Positions 1 through 7,524 of a stretch of DNA of 64,000 nucleotides are shown piece by piece (position 1 is the first letter of the stretch; every line of letters begins with the position of its first letter). The notes below the pieces were generated by a model, which made no database searches, was not told the origin of the DNA, and saw only the letters and a list, made by a program, of their open reading frames with translations. The stretch covers positions 112,169-176,168 of the forward strand of contig NZ_AUAR01000009.1 in the NCBI RefSeq assembly GCF_000428825.1, given 5' to 3'. This DNA comes from Desulfomicrobium escambiense DSM 10707 (lineage in GTDB: Bacteria; Desulfobacterota; Desulfovibrionia; Desulfovibrionales; Desulfomicrobiaceae). Both the position numbers and the translations under genes were made by a program.

Positions 1-154
1 CGGCGTGAACATGCCGATATCTACTTGGCTTATGCGGTTCGGCTTATGCGCACACATCCCAAGCGGATATCGAGAGCTGCAGGAGGAGGTCGAGGAGTGG
101 AAATGATGATCGGCAGCCGGAGAATGCCGATTCCGAAAGTGCAAGGAACACGTC

Positions 155-243
155 TTATCCGCAATTCCTGGTGAAGCTGTCTGCCGCAAGTCGCCGTGTG
201 CCGGGGTCATCGGAAAGGCCCTCCATGGTGTTATCCGCAATTC
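155..243. repeat. 13-bp direct repeat around the end of the terminase gene
   Basis: TTATCCGCAATTC occurs at 155-167 and again at 231-243. On the minus strand each copy spells the codons for Cys-Gly and a TAA stop, so the terminase gene ends in the second copy and a frame continuing downstream ends with the same residues in the first. It looks like a small local duplication. Bases 1-154 hold no gene I can assign: short open frames touch the window edge on both strands. Confidence 0.6.
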
Positions 244-731
244 TTTCCGCGTTTCTTGCGGCCGGAGGGTTTCGCGCCCGGGGCGTTTGCGGCCTCGGCC
301 ACCTTCTCGAGCAGCGCCGCCGCCCATTCCGCCGGAGAGGTCTGCGGGCCTTTCGGCTCCTCACCCTCGCGGGCGATCTTGGTGGTTTTGAGGTCCTTCA
401 TGTGGCAGCGGATCATCCGGTCGAGCTTTTCGGCGGCGTCCGTGTTCCCCTCGATCTGGGCGCGGACCAGCTTCACCGAGTAGACGCCCACCAGCTCCAC
501 CTGCAGGAAGTCGCTGGACTTGTTGAACTCGAAGTCCTGGTTGAGGCGGTCGATGATCGCGTCGAACATGACCTTCTCTTCCGGCGTCAGGCAGCGGTCG
601 GCAAAGATGCCGTGACGCAGCCGGTTCTGATTGCCCTCGGGCGCACCAGGCCCGCGCCGGGGCGGTTCGGTCTTGCCCTCGTTGCGGTGCCAGCGGTCCA
701 GCGTCTCTTTGTCCGGTTTGTTCAGTGCCAC
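231..731 (-). CDS. Phage terminase small subunit-like protein
   Basis: 166 residues from a GTG start (upstream AGGA about 7 bases away). The N-terminal basic, Gly/Pro-rich segment with a GAPEGNQNRLRHG-type motif (about residues 28-40) is typical of proteins annotated as small terminase subunits, which recognise packaging sites on phage DNA and recruit the large ATPase/nuclease subunit. The middle is helical and charged; the C-terminus is Lys/Arg-rich. It is the leftmost complete gene, and the large subunit would be expected further left, outside the window. The call rests on this motif and the phage context. It could instead be another small DNA-binding phage protein. Confidence 0.6.
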   Translation of the reverse strand: MALNKPDKETLDRWHRNEGKTEPPRRGPGAPEGNQNRLRHGIFADRCLTPEEKVMFDAIIDRLNQDFEFNKSSDFLQVELVGVYSVKLVRAQIEGNTDAAEKLDRMIRCHMKDLKTTKIAREGEEPKGPQTSPAEWAAALLEKVAEAANAPGAKPSGRKKRGKNCG

Positions 732-822
732 GTGGAAATCCTGCCGAATATTGTTTTCCCAAGCCGGGATGCGGGGCGGGAGGCCGATTTAGCCTCCAAA
801 CGCGCTCCCGCCGGTTCAGGGG

Positions 823-834
823 TTACTTACCGGA
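823..834 (-). repeat. Copy 1 of a 12-bp promoter-proximal repeat
   Basis: Plus strand TTACTTACCGGA; on the minus strand TCCGGTAAGTAA. It overlaps the TAA stop of the small HTH gene and lies about 90 bases upstream of the terminase gene start. Further copies are at 1917-1928 and 12885-12896, with a one-base variant at 17479-17490. Confidence 0.6.
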
Positions 835-1101
835 AGCGGCGCTCAACTGTCGGTCCCGATCCTGTTTTCGTTCGGCGGCGATGATCTGGTTGACCCGGCG
901 GGTGGTCACACCGGCGAGGTTGGAGATCTCCTGGCTGCTGATCCCCTGCAGATGAAGGGCAAGCACCAGGTCACGGCGTTCCTGGTAGAAGCGGCTCGGT
1001 GCAGGGACCCAGAGAATTCCGGTGTAGTGCTTCTGAACCTGCTCGAAGAGTTCCTCGGGCAAGACATCCTTGGCGTTGGCGTAGCGTTTCTTTTTCTTCA
1101 C
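823..1101 (-). CDS. Small helix-turn-helix protein of the CD3324/Mor-like kind
   Basis: 92 residues from a GTG start with GGAGG eight bases upstream. The N-terminus (Asn-Ala-Lys then LPEELFEQVQKH, residues 9-25) followed by an aromatic/Pro segment resembles small CD3324-type and Mor-activator-like proteins. Residues 48-80 carry a recognisable helix-turn-helix (ISSQEISNLAGVTTRRVNQII). It probably binds DNA to control phage genes. Its stop codon lies inside one copy of the 12-bp TTACTTACCGGA repeat. It begins 4 bases after the stop of the upstream 257-residue gene, so the two are co-transcribed. Confidence 0.6.
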   Translation of the reverse strand: MKKKKRYANAKDVLPEELFEQVQKHYTGILWVPAPSRFYQERRDLVLALHLQGISSQEISNLAGVTTRRVNQIIAAERKQDRDRQLSAASGK

Positions 1102-1104
1102 GGC

Positions 1105-1878
1105 TCAATCCTCCACTTTCTTCATCCACGGCTGCGGCACGTCCGGGTTGTAGAACCGCAGCGTGCTGGGACGCCCGGACTTCGGCCCGTGGACAATTTC
1201 GATAAAACGCTCGGTGACCTCGCCAATCTCCTGATCGCCATCGACGAAACAGACCAGGCCGTAGTCCTCGCCGCAGGGAAACCGAAACCGGCCCTGGTTC
1301 TGATAGAGGCGTGCCTCGGACCAGCTCTTGGCCATGGCCTCCTCACGGATGGCGTCGACCTTGGCGACAGCCTGGGAAGTTACCGGCTGCTTACATTTCC
1401 AAGCTTGGTTCCCGGGATAAATCCAGTCCTTTCTGGGAACTTCGACGGGTTTCTCCTGGGGTTCGGGACGAAGCGCGGGTGGCCGGTAGTTCTTCGGGGA
1501 AAAGGAATGCAGGACCTCCTGCAGGCTTTCCTTGCCGAACTCCCGGATGGCCAGCTCCTGCAGGGCGTTGAATCGCTGCCGCAGCGTGTTCCAGGCATCC
1601 TCGGGGAGCTTTCCGGCCTTGTGCGCGGCTTGGGCCGTGACCATGCGGGAACGCAGCCAGGCAAAGTATTCAGGCGAAAGCAGACGAAAAACCTTGCCGT
1701 TCTGCTCGATGTCGATCTCACCCGTCCGGACCCAGGCGAACTTCCTGATTTCAAGATCGGTGGTGACGAAAAGGGACTGGCAGTGTTCCGAGGTCTCGGA
1801 AACGGCGAGACTGGCTTGGCTGTCGGCTTTGGGGGCATCCGTGCCGAGGTGACGGATCATGGTGGTCAGCAAGCTCAT
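1105..1878 (-). CDS. Phage protein of unknown function
   Basis: 257 residues, ATG start. I do not recognise a family. It has no signal peptide or membrane segment and is mixed alpha/beta in appearance. A Pro-rich linker lies near residues 130-155. The C-terminal third is rich in aromatics and acidic residues (a CGEDYGLVCFVDGDQEIGE-like stretch), suggesting a compact beta-rich domain. It is the first gene downstream of the repeat-rich control region (1.95-2.27 kb) and is followed 4 bases later by the small HTH gene, so it probably starts the operon leading into the packaging genes. Confidence 0.6.
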   Translation of the reverse strand: MSLLTTMIRHLGTDAPKADSQASLAVSETSEHCQSLFVTTDLEIRKFAWVRTGEIDIEQNGKVFRLLSPEYFAWLRSRMVTAQAAHKAGKLPEDAWNTLRQRFNALQELAIREFGKESLQEVLHSFSPKNYRPPALRPEPQEKPVEVPRKDWIYPGNQAWKCKQPVTSQAVAKVDAIREEAMAKSWSEARLYQNQGRFRFPCGEDYGLVCFVDGDQEIGEVTERFIEIVHGPKSGRPSTLRFYNPDVPQPWMKKVED

Positions 1879-1916
1879 GGCAATTCTCCGGAAACGTTGG
1901 TAGTCATCGTTTCCAG

Positions 1917-1928
1917 TTACTTACCGGA
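1917..1928 (-). repeat. Copy 2 of the 12-bp promoter-proximal repeat
   Basis: TCCGGTAAGTAA on the minus strand, 38 bases upstream of the ATG at 1878 and reading toward that gene, the same relative orientation as the other copies. Confidence 0.6.
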
Positions 1929-1951
1929 GCCCCTGAGCGAGTGACGGAGCT

Positions 1952-2264
1952 GTAGAAAGGGGTTTCTACGTCTCCGCCCCTTTCTACGGTACCTTTCTAC
2001 AAGCAAAAACAGACTTGTAATCAATAGGTTATGATTATGATGGTAGAAAGTGTAGAAAGGTTATGGAGGTTACTTGCCGCACGGGGATTTTTCCCGTGAG
2101 CCAGCACCGAGGTCATGGGGCTGAAAAATTCATGAGTCAGGGGAAGTGACCCCGGAAACCTTTCTACCCTTTCTACGCTTCCGATGAAAACCGATTGAAA
2201 CCAATGGGTTGCTGCGTAGAAAGTGGTTCCCGGGACATTCTACAGCGTAGAAAGGTCTTTCTAC
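1952..2264. repeat. Array of GTAGAAA boxes in a 620-base non-coding control region
   Basis: The heptamer GTAGAAA or its complement TTTCTAC occurs eleven times, starting at 1952, 1963, 1981, 1994, 2043, 2052, 2161, 2170, 2216, 2247 and 2258, usually extended to GTAGAAAGG. Two pairs form the same 18-bp palindrome plan GTAGAAA-N4-TTTCTAC (1952-1969 and 2247-2264). Two pairs are direct repeats at a 9-base period (2043/2052 and 2161/2170). The region lies between divergent genes (1878 leftward, Fic at 2506 rightward) and contains no gene. It fits a multi-site operator for a phage regulator or an iteron-type replication origin; the sequence alone does not decide which. Confidence 0.75.
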
Positions 2265-2416
2265 CGGAGGCTGTGCATCCTCCGCCGGATTCCGACGCCT
2301 CTGTAACTGTATTTCGTAAAAAATGCCTGTTTGTAATCATATTTTGAGTTGCAAATACGTTTTTTGAGGACCACCCCCCATTTTGACCCCTCACCCAGGC
2401 ATCCCAAACAATTTTC

Positions 2417-2445
2417 TTGAAAACTGCTGATAATGTAACTATATT
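2417..2445 (+). promoter_or_regulatory. Sigma-70-type promoter for the Fic gene
   Basis: TTGAAA (2417-2422), 17-base spacer, TATATT (2440-2445), 60 bases upstream of the Fic ATG. TTTTTTGAG occurs three times around it (about 2358, 2473 and 2492), the last two between the promoter and the gene, which could be operator half-sites. Confidence 0.65.
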
Positions 2446-2505
2446 TTTAACTCAAAGGCTCATAGTAATCATTTTTTGAGAAACGTAACGATTTTTTGAG
2501 GTGTG

Positions 2506-4014
2506 ATGACATTGGACACGACACAGAACCGGCTGGCAGGCTATGCGTTTCTGATAGAGCAATTCGACTTGAGAGCTTTGCCGAACTGGCACACGTCCTC
2601 AGTCAGCCCGACGGGGACGCTGCGCTCTACTATTCAGGATGGGCAGGTGGAATCCGTCTACCCCCAGTCCTATTGGCCCGGAGACGGGACGGGAGACCAT
2701 CTGGAGTTCGCCCTCAAGTACGACGGCGTGAACCTTGGCATCCTGTCGGCCCTTTTCGACGTGGTCCCAGCAGACGAGATAGCGGCCTGGATCAGCTCGA
2801 AACCGACCGGGAAATACGCCCGCAGGATCTGGTTCCTGTATGAATTCCTGACCGGGCGGGAACTCCCGCTGCCGGATTTGACCAAGGGGAATTACATCGA
2901 GCTGCTCGAGCCGGACCGTTACTACACCGCAGCGCCCGGCCGTCGCATGCAGCGTCAGAGAGTCATCGACAATCTGCTTGGCGGGAATGATTTCTGTCCC
3001 ATCATCCGGCGCACCGAAAAGCTCGCCGCCATGGAAGGAATCGACCTGCAGAAACGGTGCGAAGAGGTCGTGACCTCCTATCCACCGGAGCTTCTCAGAC
3101 GGGCACTAAGCTACCTGTATAACAAAGAGACCAAGTCCTCATTCGAGATCGAACACATCAAGCCGAGCGCCTCCCGGATAGAGAAATTCATCGGCTTGCT
3201 GGAGATGGCCGAGCACAAGGACTTTTGCGAGAAGCCTCTCCTGATCGACGTGCAGAACCGCATCGTCGATCCCCGATTTCGAGACACGGACTACCGGGCC
3301 AACCAGAACTACGTCGGTCAAACTATTTCCTATCAGAAGCAGCTCGTTCACTATGTCTGCCCGAAGCCCGACGACCTCCCGGAACTGATGGCGGGACTAC
3401 TCGCTGCCCATCAAGTGATGAAGGAGGGCGCGGTCCCCACCATTATCCATGCCGCCGCCATCTCCTACGGATTCGTCTTCATGCATCCCTTTGAGGACGG
3501 CAACGGCCGTATTCACCGGTTTCTCATTCACAATATCCTGTTTCTGCGCGGCGAGATCCCGAAAGGGCTCATGTTCCCGGTCTCCGCCGCCATGCTGAAA
3601 AATCCGGCGCTTTACGATCACTCCCTGGAGGCGTTCTCAAACCCGCTGATGCGGCTGGTTGAATACGACTTGGACGATCTCGGCCAGATGACCGTGCCGG
3701 ATGAGACCGGACCTCTGTACAGGTACATCGACATGACCGCTCAGGCGGAGGCGTTGTATGATTTCGTCAAGCTCACCATCGAGCACGAACTGGTGGAAGA
3801 ACTCGATTTTCTGGCGAGTTACGACAAGACCAAGCAGGCCATTCAGGAGATCGTGGACATGCCTGACCGCCTCATTGATCTTTTTATCCAGCTCTGCCTG
3901 CAAAACAATGGTCGCCTTTCGGCGAGAAAGAGGGAATCGCATTTCGGGTTTCTGACCGATGACGAGTTGGCCGACATGGAAAATGCCGTCCGGGAAGGAT
4001 ACGCGAGGGACTGA
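2506..4014 (+). CDS. fic: Fic-domain protein (AMP-transferase family), phage cargo
   Basis: 502 residues. The ATG is preferred over the GTG one codon upstream because GAGG would sit only one base from that GTG. The full Fic signature HPFEDGNGRIHR (about residues 327-338) is intact, including the catalytic His and the nucleotide/Mg-binding residues, so it should be active in transferring a nucleotide (usually AMP) to a hydroxyl side chain of a target protein. A TKSSFEIEH segment near residue 210 sits where class II Fic proteins have their inhibitory Ser/Thr-x-x-x-Glu helix. A winged-helix-like C-terminus may bind DNA. It runs opposite to all neighbouring phage genes, from its own promoter, and is followed 24 bases later by a 49-residue gene. 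A toxin or defence role is an inference. Confidence 0.85.
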   Translation: MTLDTTQNRLAGYAFLIEQFDLRALPNWHTSSVSPTGTLRSTIQDGQVESVYPQSYWPGDGTGDHLEFALKYDGVNLGILSALFDVVPADEIAAWISSKPTGKYARRIWFLYEFLTGRELPLPDLTKGNYIELLEPDRYYTAAPGRRMQRQRVIDNLLGGNDFCPIIRRTEKLAAMEGIDLQKRCEEVVTSYPPELLRRALSYLYNKETKSSFEIEHIKPSASRIEKFIGLLEMAEHKDFCEKPLLIDVQNRIVDPRFRDTDYRANQNYVGQTISYQKQLVHYVCPKPDDLPELMAGLLAAHQVMKEGAVPTIIHAAAISYGFVFMHPFEDGNGRIHRFLIHNILFLRGEIPKGLMFPVSAAMLKNPALYDHSLEAFSNPLMRLVEYDLDDLGQMTVPDETGPLYRYIDMTAQAEALYDFVKLTIEHELVEELDFLASYDKTKQAIQEIVDMPDRLIDLFIQLCLQNNGRLSARKRESHFGFLTDDELADMENAVREGYARD

Positions 4015-4038
4015 GCTTCAAAGCAATGGGGGTGTGAA

Positions 4039-4188
4039 ATGAAGAAAATCGATCAAAACGAGCAGAGCAAACACACTGTTGCACTCCAAGAAATTCTGGT
4101 CCTTGGCGAACGCCAGATCAAGGATGGCAAGGTTCAGCCAGCCGCAGAAATGATTAAGCGACTACGGGAGCGGCGGGCGACAACCTGA
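4039..4188 (+). CDS. 49-residue protein following Fic, antitoxin-like
   Basis: ATG at 4039, TGA at 4186-4188. The protein is highly charged. Residues 16-46 (LQEILVLGERQIKDGKVQPA and onward to RLRERR) resemble the C-terminal helix of small antitoxins such as Phd/RelB types, where an Ile-rich helix and a Gly-Lys-x-x-Pro-Ala turn precede a basic helix. It lies 24 bases after the Fic stop in the same orientation and has GGGGGTGTGAA just upstream as a weak ribosome site. Pairing with Fic as toxin and antitoxin is inferred from context only. Confidence 0.5.
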   Translation: MKKIDQNEQSKHTVALQEILVLGERQIKDGKVQPAAEMIKRLRERRATT

Positions 4189-4221
4189 AGAGGAAAAGCA
4201 TCATTTGCCCCTCTTCCCGGG

Positions 4222-7200
4222 TCATTCAATGCGGCGGATCGTGTAGAGTTTTGTGCCGTATCGCTTCTGGCCTATTTCAATCTCGAACCCTGCCCCCCGG
4301 ATGGTCTCCAGATCATTCACCAGCCGCTGTGCGAATTGCCGGGATGAGTCCATCTCGAAACGCAGACCGAAATCCCGAGCGACTCGCTTGAGGGCCACGA
4401 ACAGGTCCCGGGAAAGAACCTCCCGTAAACTTCCATCGTCTTCAAAGCGGATCTGATACCGCTGGACGAACTCCTGAACCGGGTCCGTCCGGCGGTCTCC
4501 GTAAACATCATGCGCATTGGTTTCGGTCGCGGTGCGCCATGCGTTGAACAGGGTCGCCAGCGCGGTGGCCGTATGGTTTGAATCCCGGGCCGTATCCCGG
4601 CTGGTCCGGTTGAGCGACTCGATTTGCCGGGCGAATGCCGGTGCCAACGCTTCCAGCCCCTGTTCCATCTCTTCACGGCTCGATCCGGCCAGCATCATCA
4701 GGTACATCAGGCTGAGATACTCATTGCAGCGGCGTTTGTCGTGGTTCCCCAGGGCCTCGTGCAACAGCTTCATGGCATGGCGTCTCATGCCGTCTCGCAT
4801 CATCGCCAGCACCACCCGGGTCCGCTTCATGATGACCGAAATGATGAGGTCACGATGCTGCTGGATGCCTGCGACAACCTCGGATTCGATGAAACAGTCA
4901 TTGCCCTGGTTGGCGACATCGAAATTGATCACAAAACTGCGTGACTGAACCTCCGAGAGCTCCCCGCACAGCGGCTCGATGCCGGTGGTGTTCAGCAGGC
5001 ATTTGGTCCGCTCGGTGATGGTCTCGCTGTCGGTGCCGCTCTTGCGTTTCTCCTTGGCGATGCCGGTGATGCTGGTCAGCATGAAGGTGGTCAGATCCTC
5101 GGTCATCTGCTTGACCTCGATGTTGTCGAGGACGATGAGCGGGTTCTGCGAGCCATCGGTGTAGTTCGCCGCGTCGGTGGCTTTCTTGTGCTGGGGCTCG
5201 CCGTAAAGCAGCGTCGACGTGATCTTGCTGGCGGTGGTCTTGCCCGATCCGGCCGAGCCCTCGAAGCGGGTCATGGGCCGCGTCCCGGCGAAGTCGATCA
5301 GCAGGAAACAGGAGAGCCAGGAAAGGATGAGAAAGCGATCTCCCTGCGGACAGGTCATGTTGCCCACCAGCAGATCGACCAGGAGCCGGTCCGCCTCTTC
5401 GAGGTCGGCGTCGGGCAGGAATTTCAGCGGCTTCATCTTCCGCGAGCCATCCAGGATGATGCCGTCCTCGTTACCGCCGTTCTTCATGATCTGAATTTCG
5501 TCCGGGGTGATCTTGGCGATCTCGTGCTCCGGATTGTTCAGGTTGAAATAGACGGTGTAGGAAGCCACATCCGTATGCAGCCAGGAAAAATGGTCGCGCA
5601 CCTGGCCACGGATCATGGCCAGGCTGGGCAGCACCTCGAAAAATGTCCGTCCGCCGTTGGAGGTCGGCACCATGCCCGTGTGCTTGTAGAGCATGGCCGC
5701 GTAATGGCGCTTGCGGCCACGGTCCGGTGAATCCATCCAGTAGATGGCGTTATCGAAATACATGAACGGCTCGCCCTGCAGGGTGTGAAAGAACTGGGCA
5801 CCGTTGGCGGTGAACCAGTCGTAGGCGGCCTCGGCGGCCAGGGTGTAGTCGGGAGCGCCGTTCTCCAGTTCCGTGTCGATCAGCACCTCGTCGACCCTGG
5901 CGCGGCATGATCCGGGCATCGCGCCGGACATCCGCTTGGCCTTCTTCTTTTCATTACGGAACTCGACCTTGCGGTCCTTCTGGATGGCGCGGATCTGTTC
6001 CTTCAGGGTGGCCATGGAGACGCCACCACCGATGCGCTCCTGCACCAGCTTCAGCAGGCGGGCCTGTTCCAACGGAGACTGCTCGGAAATCTCCCCCAGT
6101 ATCGGTTCGAGCAGGCGGTTGCGTTCCTCTTCCTCAGCGCCCTCTGGCAGCGAGCGCACGCCGAACTCGATGGGCGTGCTGGCCTCGGCGAGCAGGCGTT
6201 CGAAATCCTCCCGGGTATGCCCGGCGGCAATGTAATCGTTGACGTCGATCTTGGCGGTGGCGAGAAGCACCTCGGCCGACTTGATTTCCTCGGCGGGACG
6301 TCCCGCCAGCAGCTTGGCCAGCTCCTTCGGCCCCACGCTCGCCGTCAGGCCGAAGCGTTCGGTCAGCTCCTGCCGGGCCGAGATCTGTGTCTCCGACAAG
6401 GGCAGCGTCACCAGGCGGGTGTCGATCTTGTGTTCGGCCAGGGTGCGGGCGGTTTGCAGCGCCCCCTTGAGACCGGCCTGGGAGAGTTCGTTGTCCTGGC
6501 AGATGTAGACGGTTTCGACGCCGCGCAGCTTGGGGATCAGGCGTTCCCAATCGGCGGCCCGGATGCGAACGGTGACCGGAGATACGGTGGGCAGGCCCAG
6601 TTGCATCAGCGCCAGACAATCGGTCACCCCCTCGGTGATGATCACCTTGCCGGGCCGGGCCAGCAGACAGTCCTCGTTGAACAGCAGCGCGTTGTTGATG
6701 AAGTCGGCGACGTAGGGCCGCTGGTGCTCGTCATGAACCGGCAGTTTCTTGTATTTCCCTTGCTCCCAGCCCACGTCCGGGGTCCACGGCGTCTTGCGGC
6801 CGATCATGAACACCACTCGGCCACGGCTCCAGTAGGGAAAGACGATGCGGCGCTCGAAAAATGGCGTCAGGCCGTCCTGGCTGGTGGGACGGAAAGCGCC
6901 GGTGGCGGCGAGCTCCCGCTTGGAAAAACCGTCCTCACCCCCGGTCAGTTGGGCGACCGCGCCGGACGCGTTGTCCGCGTAGCCGATCAGGAGATCGTCG
7001 ATGGTCTCCTCGCTAAGGGCGTATTTGGATTTCAGCCAGTCGAGGACCTCCGACGACTCCTTCAGCCTGGCGTGGTAAAGCCTGGCCAGCGAGGTCAGCG
7101 CGTCCTTGACCCGCAGTTCGAAGGTACGGTCGGCCTCCGTCTGGGCCAGACGCTCCTGGCTCAGGCCATAGCGCGACAGCGGCGGCAAGCCCGCCTTTTT

Positions 7201-7524
7201 GGCGAGATAGTCCCGGGCCTGACGGTGGCTGTCCGTCATCGGACCGGATTGCCCGGCGGTGACCGAGCCCGTCTGAATGAACTCAACGAGCTGCAGCACA
7301 TCACCGCCGGCTCCGCAGCCGAAGCAGTACCAGCCCTGCTTGTCGAGCATCACGTGCAGCGACAGGCGCGACTGGCTCTGATGGTTGGGGCAGTCGCACA
7401 TCAAGCGCTGGCCGGTCTCCTGGGTGATCCGTCCCGGCAGGAGTTCCCGGGCCACGTCACCGATGTCCATCTCGGTGACGAGCCGGTAATACTCCCTGAC
7501 GTTATCCGTTCCGCCCATACTCAT
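4222..7524 (-). CDS. Phage DNA primase-helicase (CHC2 zinc finger, TOPRIM, ATPase)
   Basis: 1100 residues. The N-terminus has a DnaG-type CHC2 zinc finger (Cys45, His48, Cys67, Cys70). A TOPRIM core follows (KVIITEGVTD at 293-302, YICQDNE near 340). A charged linker around 460-540 leads to a C-terminal ATPase with Walker A GSAGSGKT at 756-763 and Walker B LIVLDN at 796-801. It should prime and possibly unwind DNA at the phage fork. The start at 7524 has GGAGG five bases upstream and overlaps the end of the RecD2-like gene by 4 bases, indicating translational coupling. The fusion is unusually long; typical bacterial DnaG is near 600 residues and lacks the ATPase. Confidence 0.85.
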   Translation of the reverse strand: MSMGGTDNVREYYRLVTEMDIGDVARELLPGRITQETGQRLMCDCPNHQSQSRLSLHVMLDKQGWYCFGCGAGGDVLQLVEFIQTGSVTAGQSGPMTDSHRQARDYLAKKAGLPPLSRYGLSQERLAQTEADRTFELRVKDALTSLARLYHARLKESSEVLDWLKSKYALSEETIDDLLIGYADNASGAVAQLTGGEDGFSKRELAATGAFRPTSQDGLTPFFERRIVFPYWSRGRVVFMIGRKTPWTPDVGWEQGKYKKLPVHDEHQRPYVADFINNALLFNEDCLLARPGKVIITEGVTDCLALMQLGLPTVSPVTVRIRAADWERLIPKLRGVETVYICQDNELSQAGLKGALQTARTLAEHKIDTRLVTLPLSETQISARQELTERFGLTASVGPKELAKLLAGRPAEEIKSAEVLLATAKIDVNDYIAAGHTREDFERLLAEASTPIEFGVRSLPEGAEEEERNRLLEPILGEISEQSPLEQARLLKLVQERIGGGVSMATLKEQIRAIQKDRKVEFRNEKKKAKRMSGAMPGSCRARVDEVLIDTELENGAPDYTLAAEAAYDWFTANGAQFFHTLQGEPFMYFDNAIYWMDSPDRGRKRHYAAMLYKHTGMVPTSNGGRTFFEVLPSLAMIRGQVRDHFSWLHTDVASYTVYFNLNNPEHEIAKITPDEIQIMKNGGNEDGIILDGSRKMKPLKFLPDADLEEADRLLVDLLVGNMTCPQGDRFLILSWLSCFLLIDFAGTRPMTRFEGSAGSGKTTASKITSTLLYGEPQHKKATDAANYTDGSQNPLIVLDNIEVKQMTEDLTTFMLTSITGIAKEKRKSGTDSETITERTKCLLNTTGIEPLCGELSEVQSRSFVINFDVANQGNDCFIESEVVAGIQQHRDLIISVIMKRTRVVLAMMRDGMRRHAMKLLHEALGNHDKRRCNEYLSLMYLMMLAGSSREEMEQGLEALAPAFARQIESLNRTSRDTARDSNHTATALATLFNAWRTATETNAHDVYGDRRTDPVQEFVQRYQIRFEDDGSLREVLSRDLFVALKRVARDFGLRFEMDSSRQFAQRLVNDLETIRGAGFEIEIGQKRYGTKLYTIRRIE

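Noticed and set aside
1..174. Short open frames touching the left window edge on both strands
   Set aside because: Too short to choose between them; none has a clear start and family motif.
1952..2264. Possible CRISPR array
   Set aside because: Boxes are only 7-9 bases, occur in both orientations and have irregular spacing; no cas genes nearby.
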